This document shows, one piece after another, positions 18,206 to 27,720 of a stretch of 64,000 nt of DNA; the stretch's first letter is position 1; each line of letters starts with the position of its first letter. Both the position numbers and the translations under genes were made by a program. The stretch is taken from positions 1 to 64,000 of the forward strand of contig NZ_JAUZVZ010000001.1 of NCBI RefSeq assembly GCF_030717845.1, in the 5' to 3' direction. Below the pieces are notes generated by a model that saw only the letters and a program-made list of their open reading frames with translations, did no database searches and had not been told where the DNA came from. Source of the DNA: Alkalimonas collagenimarina (GTDB lineage Bacteria > Pseudomonadota > Gammaproteobacteria > Enterobacterales > Alteromonadaceae).

Positions 18206-19168
18206 ATGGGTGAATTTGAAGTCATACAGCGGTATTTTGCCAATTCAGGCCGCCATCGCTCAGATACGTTATTAGGCGTTGGTGACGATGGCGCTGTGTT
18301 GCAGTTGCGTGATGGCTACGATTTAGTGGTGACCACTGATACCATGGTGGCAGGCACTCACTTCTTCCCTGATGTCGATCCAAGAGCCTTAGGGCATAAG
18401 CTTGTGGCGGTCAATATCAGTGATCTAGCCGCCATGGGTGCAGAGCCTGCCTGGCTGTCTTTAGCCATGACATTACCCAAAGTGGATGATGAATGGATCA
18501 AGGCGTTTGCTGCTGCATTCAGTGAAACGGCCGATTATTACAATTGTCAGTTGGTTGGTGGCGATACCACCCGTGGCCCACTGACCTTAAGCGTGGTCGC
18601 TAAGGGACAGGTACCGCGTGGCAAAATGCTCAGTCGAAGTGGTGCCAAGGTAGGGGATTACGTGTATGTCACCGGTACCTTGGGTGATGCTGCGCTTGGT
18701 CTGCGTTTGTGCCAAGGGCAGGTTGAAGTCAGTAAAAAGCACAGTGCTCATATTTTACAGCGTTTCCATTATCCAACGGCTCGAGTTGCTCTGGGCCAGG
18801 CATTGCGAACAACTGCCAGTAGTGCCATGGATTTATCAGATGGCTTGTACTCAGATATTCAACACCTATTGCGCCGCTCCCAAGTCGGAGTGAGTTTAGA
18901 TATAGACAAACTACCATTGTCGCAGGCCTTGCGTGATAGCTGTGACCATACGACAGCTATTGCTTTGGCCTTATCCGGTGGTGAAGATTATGAGTTATTG
19001 TTTACCGTTCCGGAAAACAAACGTGGCACTCTCGATGTGTTGTTATCCCCATACGGCGTTCCCGTTACCTGTATTGGTCGTATTACCGGCGTAGCAGGTA
19101 AGTTAGAATTAAAAGCTGGTAATCAACCCTTCGCTTACGAACATCATGGTTTTGAACATTTTGTATGA
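18206..19168 (+). CDS. thiL: Thiamine-monophosphate kinase
   Basis: 320 aa; phosphorylates thiamine phosphate to the diphosphate cofactor. Seen: GEFEVIQRYF at the N-terminus, GVGDDGAVL, TDTMVAGTHF, NISDLAAMGAEP and GGDTTRG. The ATG at 18206 fits the family's N-terminus, but no ribosome binding site lies within 15 bases in the linear sequence because the nusB terminator is there. It overlaps pgpA by four bases (ATGA). Confidence 0.95.
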   Translation: MGEFEVIQRYFANSGRHRSDTLLGVGDDGAVLQLRDGYDLVVTTDTMVAGTHFFPDVDPRALGHKLVAVNISDLAAMGAEPAWLSLAMTLPKVDDEWIKAFAAAFSETADYYNCQLVGGDTTRGPLTLSVVAKGQVPRGKMLSRSGAKVGDYVYVTGTLGDAALGLRLCQGQVEVSKKHSAHILQRFHYPTARVALGQALRTTASSAMDLSDGLYSDIQHLLRRSQVGVSLDIDKLPLSQALRDSCDHTTAIALALSGGEDYELLFTVPENKRGTLDVLLSPYGVPVTCIGRITGVAGKLELKAGNQPFAYEHHGFEHFV

Positions 19169-19641
19169 GTCGACATTTATTTAATCTCGCTAATTGGCGG
19201 CACTTTCTGGCACTGGGGTTTGGTGCTGGTTTAGCCCCGAAAGCACCAGGGACTTTTGGTACCTTGGCTGCGGTACCATTGGTTGCATTGTTGATGCTGA
19301 TACCTTTATGGAGCTATCTACTGGTGCTGGTATTGGCTTATGTTCTTGGGGTCTATCTGTGTGGTAGCACCGCTCAGGATGTGGGTGAGCATGATCATGG
19401 CGCTATTGTTTGGGATGAAATTGTCGGCTACGGTGTCACTATGTTGTTGGTTCCGTTGCATTGGTGGACTTTATTGTTAGGCTTTGTGTTATTCCGATTT
19501 TTTGATATTGTAAAGCCGTGGCCAATTGGTTGGCTGGATAAGAAAATACATGGTGGGCATGGCATTATGCTGGATGATGTGGTGGCAGGCATTATGGCCT
19601 GTCTGGTGTTGCACGGCCTGCTGTGGTGGCTGGTGGTTTAA
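19165..19641 (+). CDS. pgpA: Phosphatidylglycerophosphatase A
   Basis: 158 aa membrane enzyme that makes phosphatidylglycerol. Seen: GAGLAPKAPGTFGTL, the acidic motif VWDEIVGYGVTM, RFFDIVKPWPI and GIMLDDVVAG, plus several hydrophobic helices. It is translationally coupled to thiL, as in many gammaproteobacteria. Confidence 0.95.
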   Translation: MSRHLFNLANWRHFLALGFGAGLAPKAPGTFGTLAAVPLVALLMLIPLWSYLLVLVLAYVLGVYLCGSTAQDVGEHDHGAIVWDEIVGYGVTMLLVPLHWWTLLLGFVLFRFFDIVKPWPIGWLDKKIHGGHGIMLDDVVAGIMACLVLHGLLWWLVV

Positions 19642-19652
19642 AAGGTGCAGGG

Positions 19653-22600
19653 ATGAGAACAAGGTGGTATTTGCTTTGTCTATTGTTCAGCTTTTCGCTG
19701 CATGCGGCCTTTCCTCAATCTATTTATGACTACGACATCAAACATTGGAATAGTGCCGATGGTTTGTCGTCCAACTCCGCTCGCACTTTAACTCAGGACA
19801 GTACCGGCTACATCTGGGTGGGAACTTTATTTGGTTTGAATCGATTTGATGGTTACTCCTTCGAAAGCTTTACCACACAACAACACCGTCAACTCGCCAG
19901 TAATGCCATCAATGTGCTATTAACCGATAGTCAGGGCGATATTTGGGTTGGTACCAAAGCGGGTTTAAGCCTGCTTGATCCGCATCAACTAAGTTTTGAG
20001 CGACTCAATATCTTAACGGAAGTCACGGCACTGGCCGAGGTACGCCCAGGGGAAGTGTGGGTTGCAGCTGAGCAGCTATTTCGGGTAAGAGAAGGGGAGA
20101 TCAGTCGGATTTCATCGATCCGTGAGCCGGTGAGCCAGCTGCGAGTATCTGGCTCTTATGTGTGGTTGACCACCAGCAGTGAGCTGATCCGCTATGATAT
20201 GAGTAATGGAGAACAGCAGCGTTACCCATTACCTGCCGAACTGAAGCAAAATCCTATCTATGACATTAGCGTTTACGACGATGAGCTACATCTGGCAAGT
20301 GAGCTTGGGTACTATCGCCTCACTTCATCAGGCACGATTGAGCGTTGTGGCTTATTGCAGCAGGATAATAACGCCATCTACCGAATTTTCCGTGATCAAC
20401 AAGGTGCGGACTGGGTGTCGAGCTACAGTCAGTTGTATCATCGCCATTTTGGCCAAAACTGGCAACATATTAGTTCCAACGAGCTTGGCAGTGCTCCCTG
20501 GTTTTATGACATCTTTGAAGACCGGGATCATAACATCTGGTTGGCCAGTTTTAGTGACGGTATTTTCCGTGCTTCGCCTGGCCATGTTCGACGTATTGTC
20601 GGACAAGGCCAGCACGATGCTGTGGTGCGAAGCGTCGCCGTCACACCTGAACAACGATTGTTGATTGCAACGCAATCGGGTCTTGGTTATCTCAGTCGGC
20701 AAGGGTACTTCCAATCGCTTTTATCGGAAGCCGAGCTTGGCTCTCAAACTATTCATGATATTTTTTTCCATACCGAACACTGGTGGCTGGCTACCGATGT
20801 TGGTGTGTATCAGTTTGAACCTGAAACAAAGTATTTAACACCTATTTTTCCAGAGCTTCAGGGCAGTACAGTCCGCTTGGTTCAACCGCGAGCTGAAGGC
20901 GGTGTCTGGATCGGTGGTTCGGCTGGATTGTACTATTGGCAGGATGAGCAATTGCACCCTTTTTTGCTGAATAGAGAGCTGGAGTCACGAAACGTGACGG
21001 TGATGAGCGATCAAGTCTGGTATCAGGTGATTGGCTCCAGTCGTGGCTTGTATCAACTGCAACAGAACCGTCTGCAGCGGTTAGGCATAGGTACGCCTTT
21101 GTACAATAGTTACATCACGGCAATGTTGGTTCTGCCGGATGACCATTTGTTAGTGGGCACCCTGGATGATGGTTTTTTTATTCGTTACCCTGATAACGAA
21201 TGGGTGCAATTTGATAACAGCAACGGCTTGCCTCACAGCCCTGTGGTGAGCATATTGTTTGATGAAATGCATCAACAAGTATGGCTAAGCACCTTGAAAG
21301 GAGTGTTTCGTTTCTCGATGGATCGTTTACCAACGTTTCGTAGTGAACCTTTCCAAGCCGAGCATGTATTAACACCCTATCAGCGGCAGTTGGGGACAGC
21401 GCCTGGTCGATGCTGTAATGGTGCAGGCCATGCCAAAGTGGCCATGTGGCATGACCAGCTCTGGTATCCAAGTTTGCAAGGTGTGGTCGCGATTGAGCGT
21501 GATTTTCGTGTCAAAGAAGATCAAGATTTTCGCCCTGTATTGCAGCACCTGACCGGTCAACGACATTATCAGCTGATCCCAGATCGTCAACGACTGGTAT
21601 TGCCAATGAATGAACGCAGTGTCTCATTGCATTACACGGCGCTTGATTTTTTTAATGCACAGGCCCTGGATTTTCGGTATCAACTGAATGGTTTTGATGT
21701 GGATTGGCAGTATGCAGGCAGTCGACGTGAAGCGATTTATACTAATTTATTGCCTGGTAACTATCAGTTTTCTCTGCAAGTCAGACACCAAAACCAGTCT
21801 TGGTCTGATGCACAAGGGACCAGCCTTACTTTGATGGTACCGCGCCGTTTTGATGAGACTACCTTGTATCGTGCGCTTTGGCTGGCTTTGCTAGCCATGA
21901 TTGTATATGCCGTTTTCTGGCTCTTTCGTCGTAATCATCTCATGCAACAGCATGAACTAGCACGTCTGGTTCGTCAACGAACGCAAGAGCTTGAGAACAG
22001 TAATAATCGCTTGAATGATCTAAATGAACAGTTAGGGCAGTTGGTGCATAAAGATACACTGACAGGTTTGCGCAATCGTCGTTTTTTATTTGAACAACTA
22101 CCAAAAGATATTGAACACTACCAACGCAACCGTGAAAGTCTGGAGCAGCAAGGCAAGTGTGTTGCTCTTATCCACTTGGATCTGGATAACTTTAAACTGG
22201 TCAATGATCAGTTTGGCCATAGTGCTGGCGATAGTTTATTGCAGCAGGTCAGTGGTTTGTTGCTGCGAGAGACGCGTGGTTCAGATTACGTAGTGCGCTA
22301 TGCTGGTGAAGAGTTCATGTTGGTGCTACGTGATATTGGTATGGATTTGCTGTGGGATTTTGTCAATCGTTTGCACCAACTAACCAGCACAACTCGTTTT
22401 CAGTTACCGGATGGAGAAAGCATGAGCTTAAGCTGCTCAATTGGCTATTCTATCTATCCATTGCAACTGATAGGTGGCCAGTTGATTAACTGGGAAATCT
22501 CGCTTCAGCTGGCTGAAATGGCATTGTACAGAGTGAAGCATGCTGGCAAAAACGGTGTAGCTACCCTGGTGTTTGATCAGCAGGTCGATGCCTTTGAATT

Positions 22601-22700
22601 TGAAGATTCATTGCATATTGAGGCGCAAATTGAGCAACTACTGGCTGAGGGACTGGTCCGTTTTGAATTAACGGCAGCGGGCAGTCGCTCAGAGTCCTAG
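19653..22700 (+). CDS. Two-component-regulator-propeller sensor with Y_Y_Y domain and diguanylate cyclase output
   Basis: 1015 aa. ATG 19653 gives a signal peptide (LLCLLFSFSLHAAF); the gene begins 11 bases after pgpA. The periplasmic part is made of propeller repeats of the YIWVGTLFGLNRFDG type (GDIWVGTKAGLSLLD, GVWIGGSAGLYYW), then a Y_Y_Y domain (FRYQLNGFDVDWQ), one transmembrane helix at about 742-762, a coiled-coil linker and a GGDEF domain with KDTLTGLRNRRFL and AGEEF at about residue 882. AGEEF is a variant signature that is often active. It likely senses an extracytoplasmic ligand and makes c-di-GMP. The ligand is unknown. Confidence 0.9.
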   Translation: MRTRWYLLCLLFSFSLHAAFPQSIYDYDIKHWNSADGLSSNSARTLTQDSTGYIWVGTLFGLNRFDGYSFESFTTQQHRQLASNAINVLLTDSQGDIWVGTKAGLSLLDPHQLSFERLNILTEVTALAEVRPGEVWVAAEQLFRVREGEISRISSIREPVSQLRVSGSYVWLTTSSELIRYDMSNGEQQRYPLPAELKQNPIYDISVYDDELHLASELGYYRLTSSGTIERCGLLQQDNNAIYRIFRDQQGADWVSSYSQLYHRHFGQNWQHISSNELGSAPWFYDIFEDRDHNIWLASFSDGIFRASPGHVRRIVGQGQHDAVVRSVAVTPEQRLLIATQSGLGYLSRQGYFQSLLSEAELGSQTIHDIFFHTEHWWLATDVGVYQFEPETKYLTPIFPELQGSTVRLVQPRAEGGVWIGGSAGLYYWQDEQLHPFLLNRELESRNVTVMSDQVWYQVIGSSRGLYQLQQNRLQRLGIGTPLYNSYITAMLVLPDDHLLVGTLDDGFFIRYPDNEWVQFDNSNGLPHSPVVSILFDEMHQQVWLSTLKGVFRFSMDRLPTFRSEPFQAEHVLTPYQRQLGTAPGRCCNGAGHAKVAMWHDQLWYPSLQGVVAIERDFRVKEDQDFRPVLQHLTGQRHYQLIPDRQRLVLPMNERSVSLHYTALDFFNAQALDFRYQLNGFDVDWQYAGSRREAIYTNLLPGNYQFSLQVRHQNQSWSDAQGTSLTLMVPRRFDETTLYRALWLALLAMIVYAVFWLFRRNHLMQQHELARLVRQRTQELENSNNRLNDLNEQLGQLVHKDTLTGLRNRRFLFEQLPKDIEHYQRNRESLEQQGKCVALIHLDLDNFKLVNDQFGHSAGDSLLQQVSGLLLRETRGSDYVVRYAGEEFMLVLRDIGMDLLWDFVNRLHQLTSTTRFQLPDGESMSLSCSIGYSIYPLQLIGGQLINWEISLQLAEMALYRVKHAGKNGVATLVFDQQVDAFEFEDSLHIEAQIEQLLAEGLVRFELTAAGSRSES

Positions 22701-22722
22701 TAGCCGACCAGATAGTCGGCTA
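22701..22722. terminator. Hairpin between the convergent cyclase gene and dxs
   Basis: TAGCCGAC, loop CAGATA, GTCGGCTA directly after the cyclase stop codon. No T-run follows on the plus strand, so termination efficiency is doubtful; it may act as a bidirectional barrier. Confidence 0.45.
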
Positions 22723-22737
22723 GGTTAAAGTATTATC

Positions 22738-24597
22738 TTACAGTAGCGCCTGAATACGCTTTAAAATACCAGCGCTATCAAGACCAAGCTCGGTATGGAT
22801 CTCCTGCTGAGTACCGTGTTTAATAAACTGATCAGGTAAACCAAGGTTCATCACCTTGCAGCCCATTTGCTGCTGCAGCACGACTTCATTTACCGCGGAT
22901 CCGGCACCGCCTTGAATGGCACCATCCTCCACGGTGATTAACCACTCGTGACTGCTTGCCATGGCATGAATCATGTCGGTATCGAGTGGTTTAATAAAGC
23001 GCATATTGATCAAACTGGCATTCAACTGCTCAGCCACTGATTCGCAAGCTTGCAGTAAGGGGCCGAACACAAGTATGGCCACACGTTTGCCACTGCGTAT
23101 TTGCAAAGCTTTGCCTATTTCAAGTGCTTGCATAGTCTGTTGAGCGGCGACACCGGTACCACTGCCGCGTGGGTAGCGAACGGCAGCAGGCCCTGAAAAT
23201 TGGTAACCGGTATACAACATCTGTCGGCATTCATCTTCATCGGCAGGGGCCATCAGCACCATATTTGGGATGCAGCGCAAAAAGCTGATATCAAAAGCTC
23301 CCTGATGAGTTGGACCATCCTGACCGACCACACCGGCCCGATCAATGGCAAATAAAACGTCCAGTTGTTGTAATGCCACATCATGGATCAGTTGATCATA
23401 AGCGCGCTGTAAGAATGTCGAGTAAATGGCCACCACCGGTTTTAAACCTTCAATTGCCATCCCCGCAGCTAATGTCACTGCGTGTTGCTCGGCAATAGCA
23501 ACATCGTAATAGCGGTCGGCAAAGCGTTTGGAAAACTCGACCAGATCAGAGCCTTCCCGCATCGCAGGCGTGATAGCATGTAAGCGTGTATCCTGCTCGG
23601 CCATGTCACAGAGCCAGCGGCCAAAGATATTGGAAAAGCTGGGTTTACTGATCTTTTTGCTTGGTAAACTGGAGCTGGTTGGATCAAAACGTGATACCGC
23701 ATGGTAGCCGATAGGATCTTGCTCTGCCGGGCTGTAGCCTTTGCCTTTTTTGGTCACTACATGCAGCAGTTGCGGGCCTTTCATCGTCCGCATGTTACGG
23801 ATGGTATCTGTCATCGAGGCAACATCATGGCCGTCAATAGGCCCTATGTAATTAAAACCAAGTTCCTCAAAAAAGGTACCGGGTGTTACCATGCCTTTGA
23901 AATGCTCTTCAGCCTTACTAGCTAATTCATGCAGTGGTGGCACGCCACTAAGAATTTTTTTACTGCCTTCACGTAAATTGGTGTAGAAGCTACCGGATAG
24001 AATACGGGCAAAATACTGGTTTAATGCGCCGACATTTTCCGAAATAGACATATCATTGTCATTTAGGATCACCAGCATGTCGGGTTTGGTTTCACCGGCA
24101 TGATTCAGGGCTTCAAACGCCATACCTGCAGTGATGGCTCCATCGCCAATAACCGCGACTACTTTGCGTCCGCTTTGTTCGGCTTGAGCAGCTAACGCCA
24201 TGCCAAGAGCGGCGCTGATCGAGGTACTGGAATGGCCGACACTCAATACATCGTAATCGCTTTCTTCACGGAATGGGAAAGGATGTAAGCCATCTTTTTG
24301 CCGGATACTCGCCATGCGATCGCGCCGGCCAGTAAGGATTTTATGCGGATAGGCCTGATGGCCGACATCCCAGATTAACCGATCAAAGGGAGTGTTGTAG
24401 ACATAATGCAAAGCAACAGTCAGCTCAACAGTGCCCAAGCCAGAGGCAAAATGGCCGCTACTTTGACTAACACTGTTGAGTAAAAAATCACGCAGCTCGT
24501 GACAAAGCCGGGGCAGTTGTTCCTGCGGGATTTTACGTAGCTCTTCAGGTACATTTACCTGAGCTAATAATGGATAATCTTTGATATCAACAGTCAT
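22738..24597 (-). CDS. dxs: 1-deoxy-D-xylulose-5-phosphate synthase
   Basis: First enzyme of the non-mevalonate isoprenoid pathway; thiamine diphosphate-dependent condensation of pyruvate with glyceraldehyde-3-phosphate. 619 aa from ATG 24597 (MTVDIKDYP); a longer frame to 24630 overlaps ispA and is unlikely. His49 in [10 protein letters not shown], the cofactor motif GDGAITAGM to NDNDMSIS, and [15 protein letters not shown] are all present. Third gene of xseB-ispA-dxs. Confidence 0.96.
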   Translation of the reverse strand: MTVDIKDYPLLAQVNVPEELRKIPQEQLPRLCHELRDFLLNSVSQSSGHFASGLGTVELTVALHYVYNTPFDRLIWDVGHQAYPHKILTGRRDRMASIRQKDGLHPFPFREESDYDVLSVGHSSTSISAALGMALAAQAEQSGRKVVAVIGDGAITAGMAFEALNHAGETKPDMLVILNDNDMSISENVGALNQYFARILSGSFYTNLREGSKKILSGVPPLHELASKAEEHFKGMVTPGTFFEELGFNYIGPIDGHDVASMTDTIRNMRTMKGPQLLHVVTKKGKGYSPAEQDPIGYHAVSRFDPTSSSLPSKKISKPSFSNIFGRWLCDMAEQDTRLHAITPAMREGSDLVEFSKRFADRYYDVAIAEQHAVTLAAGMAIEGLKPVVAIYSTFLQRAYDQLIHDVALQQLDVLFAIDRAGVVGQDGPTHQGAFDISFLRCIPNMVLMAPADEDECRQMLYTGYQFSGPAAVRYPRGSGTGVAAQQTMQALEIGKALQIRSGKRVAILVFGPLLQACESVAEQLNASLINMRFIKPLDTDMIHAMASSHEWLITVEDGAIQGGAGSAVNEVVLQQQMGCKVMNLGLPDQFIKHGTQQEIHTELGLDSAGILKRIQALL

Positions 24598-24613
24598 CGT
24601 TGAGCCTTTTATT

Positions 24614-25501
24614 CTAATTTTTCCGGGCAATAAGAAATTGCGCCAAGGCCTTTAAATCATCACAGGGATAGGGCAGTTGCTCCAATGCCTGAATGGCGTC
24701 CTGATAGAGTTGTCGCGCTTTTTGCCGGGCTGCCGCTAACCCCAATAGGGATGGGTAGGTTGCTTTATTAGCATTATGGTCTGAGCCTTGCGGTTTACCT
24801 AATGTTTCTGTATCACTTTCTATATCCAGAATGTCATCTTGCACTTGAAATGCCAGCCCCAGTGAGGCAGAAAATTGCTGTAAAAGTTCCAGGTGGTCTG
24901 AATTATTCACCGGGCTGGCGTAGTACGCCAATTCGACGGCAGCTTGTATTAAAGCACCGGTTTTAAGCCGATGCATTTGCTCTAAAGTATCGGCGGCAAA
25001 GCTGCGGTTGGTATGCGCTAGATCCAATGCCTGACCTGCACACATGCCTTGTGCGCCACTGTGTCGAGATAATGAACGAACCATGTCGAGGATACGGCTG
25101 CTACTCACATGATGGTAATTATGGCTGGTGAGTAGCTCATAAGCCAGGCTTTGAATCGCATCGCCAGCCAAAATAGCTGTCGATTCGCTAAAGGCGATAT
25201 GACAAGTTGGCTTGCCTCGACGAAGGGCATCATTATCCATAGCCGGTAAATCATCGTGAATGAGTGAGTAACAATGCATCGCTTCCAAGGCCGCCGCTGC
25301 TGCATCTAAGTCCTCAGCGTGAGCGCCTAACATGGCTCCACAGCGATAGACCAAAGATGGGCGGATCCGTTTGCCACCAAGTAATATGCTGTAAGCCATG
25401 GCCTGTTGTAAGTCAGCGGCTGGAGAAGCGTGTTGTTGCAGGTAATGACTTAAAAACTGTTCTACTCGATGTTGATCAGTGTGCAGAAAAGAAGGTTTCA
25501 C
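24614..25501 (-). CDS. ispA: Farnesyl diphosphate synthase (polyprenyl synthetase family)
   Basis: 295 aa. It extends dimethylallyl diphosphate to geranyl and farnesyl diphosphate. First Asp-rich motif DDLPAMD, second motif DDILD and GGKRIRPSL are seen. The start is GTG at 25501, overlapping the TGA of xseB (GTGA). dxs begins 16 bases further on. Confidence 0.95.
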   Translation of the reverse strand: MKPSFLHTDQHRVEQFLSHYLQQHASPAADLQQAMAYSILLGGKRIRPSLVYRCGAMLGAHAEDLDAAAAALEAMHCYSLIHDDLPAMDNDALRRGKPTCHIAFSESTAILAGDAIQSLAYELLTSHNYHHVSSSRILDMVRSLSRHSGAQGMCAGQALDLAHTNRSFAADTLEQMHRLKTGALIQAAVELAYYASPVNNSDHLELLQQFSASLGLAFQVQDDILDIESDTETLGKPQGSDHNANKATYPSLLGLAAARQKARQLYQDAIQALEQLPYPCDDLKALAQFLIARKN

Positions 25502-25749
25502 TTGGCATCACCAGTCGCTTCAGTAAAGTCGGTTAATTGCTCACTACCTTGTTGTTGCAGCAAAATCTGTACTTTTTGTTCTGCTTGCTGTAATTGTTGT
25601 TGGCTTTGGCGGGCCAACTGAATACCACGCTCAAATTGTTTCAGCGAATCATCCAGAGACAGATCACCTTGTTCTAACTGGCTAACAATCTGTTCCAGTT
25701 CAGCCAGCTGCTGTTCAAATTGACTTAGATCTGCTTTCTTTTTTGTCAT
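25498..25749 (-). CDS. xseB: Exodeoxyribonuclease VII small subunit
   Basis: 83 aa, the family's usual size, with the pattern [22 protein letters not shown] and a Gln-rich helical tail. Together with XseA (not in this window) it degrades single-stranded DNA. It heads the xseB-ispA-dxs operon and is divergent from pomA. Confidence 0.92.
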   Translation of the reverse strand: MTKKKADLSQFEQQLAELEQIVSQLEQGDLSLDDSLKQFERGIQLARQSQQQLQQAEQKVQILLQQQGSEQLTDFTEATGDAK

Positions 25750-25863
25750 GGCAACCTCATGGATAAAACGGCGCTTTTACGGTGTAAGCCGCCTATTATG
25801 GCGAATTGGCGGCATTATTTGAACTGGTTTTGCAGTAAAAGTGAATTTAAGCTTTGTTTTACT

Positions 25864-25891
25864 TTGTCGATAAACAGCTATCGGCTAAGAT
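25864..25891 (+). promoter_or_regulatory. Putative sigma-70 promoter of pomAB
   Basis: TTGTCG (25864-25869), 16-base spacer, TAAGAT (25886-25891); the GTG start of pomA is 45 bases downstream. It lies in the 187-base divergent gap with xseB. Confidence 0.5.
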
Positions 25892-25936
25892 AAAAGCAAT
25901 TAACCTCAATCATTTGTCCATTGTGGGGAGTCAGAT

Positions 25937-26707
25937 GTGGATTTAGCAACGCTCATAGGTTTAGTTGGCGCCATTGGCTTTGTAGTCATGGCGATGATCA
26001 TTGGTAGCTCGGGTGACCCCGGCATGTTTGCTGACGTAGTCTCCATGTTGATTGTGGTTGGTGGCTCTACTTTTGTCGTGATTGCAAAGTTTCCATTGGG
26101 GCAGTTCTTTGGCGCCGGTAAAGTGGTTGTTAAAGCTTTTATGTTCAAAATAGAAGAAGCTGAGGCCTTGATTGAACAAGCTGTTCAATTGGCTGACTCC
26201 GCTCGAAAGGGCGGCTTTCTAGCGTTAGAAGAAGCTGAAATCTCCAATGCTTTTATGCAGAAGGGCATCAATATGTTGGTCGATGGCCACGATGGCGATG
26301 TAGTTCGGGCAACCTTAATGAAAGATATCAGCTTAACGGAAAAGCGCCACCAGCAAGGCATTCATATTTTCCGTAGCTTAGGCGATGTCGCACCGGCCAT
26401 GGGCATGATCGGAACCCTGATTGGTTTGGTCGCCATGCTGTCCAATATGGATGACCCAAAAGCTATTGGCCCGGCGATGGCCGTTGCCTTGTTAACTACC
26501 CTGTATGGTGCTTTTATTGCCAATGTCATTGCTATCCCGCTAGCGGATAAGCTGGAGTTACGCAATGCACAAGAGAAGCTCAATAATCAACTGATTTTGG
26601 ATGCTATTTTGGGTATACAAGATGGCCAGAACCCCAAGGTCATCGAGGGCTTATTACGAAATTATATTGCTCAGGGTAAGCGTGAAGTTGCTGTTGAAGA
26701 GGGCTAA
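25937..26707 (+). CDS. pomA: Sodium-type flagellar stator subunit PomA
   Basis: 256 aa, GTG start. Close to Vibrio PomA along its length: MDLATLIG, GQFFGAGK, ARKGGFLALEEAEI, and the helix-3 segment DVAPAMGMIGTLIGLVAMLSN. Four membrane helices with a large cytoplasmic loop that contacts FliG. It forms the ion-driven stator with PomB; its stop overlaps the pomB ATG by one base. Confidence 0.95.
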   Translation: MDLATLIGLVGAIGFVVMAMIIGSSGDPGMFADVVSMLIVVGGSTFVVIAKFPLGQFFGAGKVVVKAFMFKIEEAEALIEQAVQLADSARKGGFLALEEAEISNAFMQKGINMLVDGHDGDVVRATLMKDISLTEKRHQQGIHIFRSLGDVAPAMGMIGTLIGLVAMLSNMDDPKAIGPAMAVALLTTLYGAFIANVIAIPLADKLELRNAQEKLNNQLILDAILGIQDGQNPKVIEGLLRNYIAQGKREVAVEEG

Positions 26708-27645
26708 TGCTGATGAGTGAAGAAGAGCTCGAAGAGTGTAAATGCCCCCCCAAGGGGCTGCCTCAGTACATGGGAACTTTTGCCGATTTGATGGCATTGT
26801 TGATGTGCTTTTTCGTCTTGCTGTTGGCTTTCTCTGAAATGGATGTACTGAAATTCAAGCAGATTGCTGGCTCGATGAAGTTCGCGTTTGGGGTGCAAAA
26901 TAAGATAGAAGTGGAAGACATTCCTAAGGGAACCAGTGTGATTGCCCTTGAGTTTCGCCCTGGGCGGCCAGACCCGACACCTATTGAAACGCTGCAGCAG
27001 CAAACCATTGAAATCACCCAGCAAATGATTGAGTTTCAGGCGGGGGAGGAGGACTCATCCGGTGGTCGTCAAGAGCAGCAGCAGGATCAGACCGGGGGCA
27101 TTTCCAGTAGTACCGATGATGAAGTTGCTGAAAGCGAAGCCGCGGCAGAGCAAGCTCAGCAAGAAGTGAATGAGCTGGTCAAGCGTATTGCTGAACAAAT
27201 GGAAGAGCAAATTCTGGATGGCGCTATTGAATTAGAGTCGTTAGGACAGCAGATTATTATCCGTATTCGTGAGAATGGATCTTTTCCTTCTGGTTCCTCG
27301 TTTTTGCAGCCACGCTTTAAACCGATCATTCAGAAAATTGGTGGCTTATTGACGGATATCCCCGGAGAAATTACCGTGACCGGGCATACGGATGATGCTT
27401 TAATTGGTGATGAGCTGCATGACAATAACTGGGATTTATCGGCTAAACGAGCCGTTGCAGTTGCAACCGAGATGCTAAAGGCGCCCGGGTTTGACAGGAA
27501 TCGTATGGCAGTGGTGGGATATGCAGATACCCGTCCTCTGGTACCCAATAACAGCGATTTAAATCGGCGTCGTAATCGTCGGGTAGAAATCTCCATACTG
27601 CAAGGGCAGGCAAAAGAGTCTGATCCGGTGAGTTTTGAGAATTAA
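26707..27645 (+). CDS. pomB: Sodium-type flagellar stator subunit PomB
   Basis: 312 aa. One transmembrane helix (about residues 24-42) with the ion-binding Asp27 in FADLMALLMCFF, a linker rich in Glu and Gln (about 100-175, perhaps the plug and coiled coil), and an OmpA-like peptidoglycan-binding domain with VTGHTDDA and LSAKRAVAVA. The start is ATG 26707 or ATG 26713. It anchors the stator to the cell wall. Confidence 0.95.
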   Translation: MLMSEEELEECKCPPKGLPQYMGTFADLMALLMCFFVLLLAFSEMDVLKFKQIAGSMKFAFGVQNKIEVEDIPKGTSVIALEFRPGRPDPTPIETLQQQTIEITQQMIEFQAGEEDSSGGRQEQQQDQTGGISSSTDDEVAESEAAAEQAQQEVNELVKRIAEQMEEQILDGAIELESLGQQIIIRIRENGSFPSGSSFLQPRFKPIIQKIGGLLTDIPGEITVTGHTDDALIGDELHDNNWDLSAKRAVAVATEMLKAPGFDRNRMAVVGYADTRPLVPNNSDLNRRRNRRVEISILQGQAKESDPVSFEN

Positions 27646-27684
27646 AGCCACGAGGAGTCATTAGTCAGATAGCTCATCTTTCGG

Positions 27685-27720
27685 TATAATGCCGGACTTT
27701 TAAGCGAATAAAAGTCTGGC
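27685..27720 (+). promoter_or_regulatory. thiI promoter -10 box fused to a hairpin that abuts the start codon
   Basis: TATAAT (27685-27690) is followed at once by the arm GCCGGACTTTTA (27691-27702), a 6-base loop, and its near-perfect complement (27709-27720, one G-T pair). The thiI ATG begins at 27721. Transcription from this -10 would start near 27697, inside the left arm, which leaves a leader of about 24 bases without a ribosome binding site. No good -35 is visible. Confidence 0.55.
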
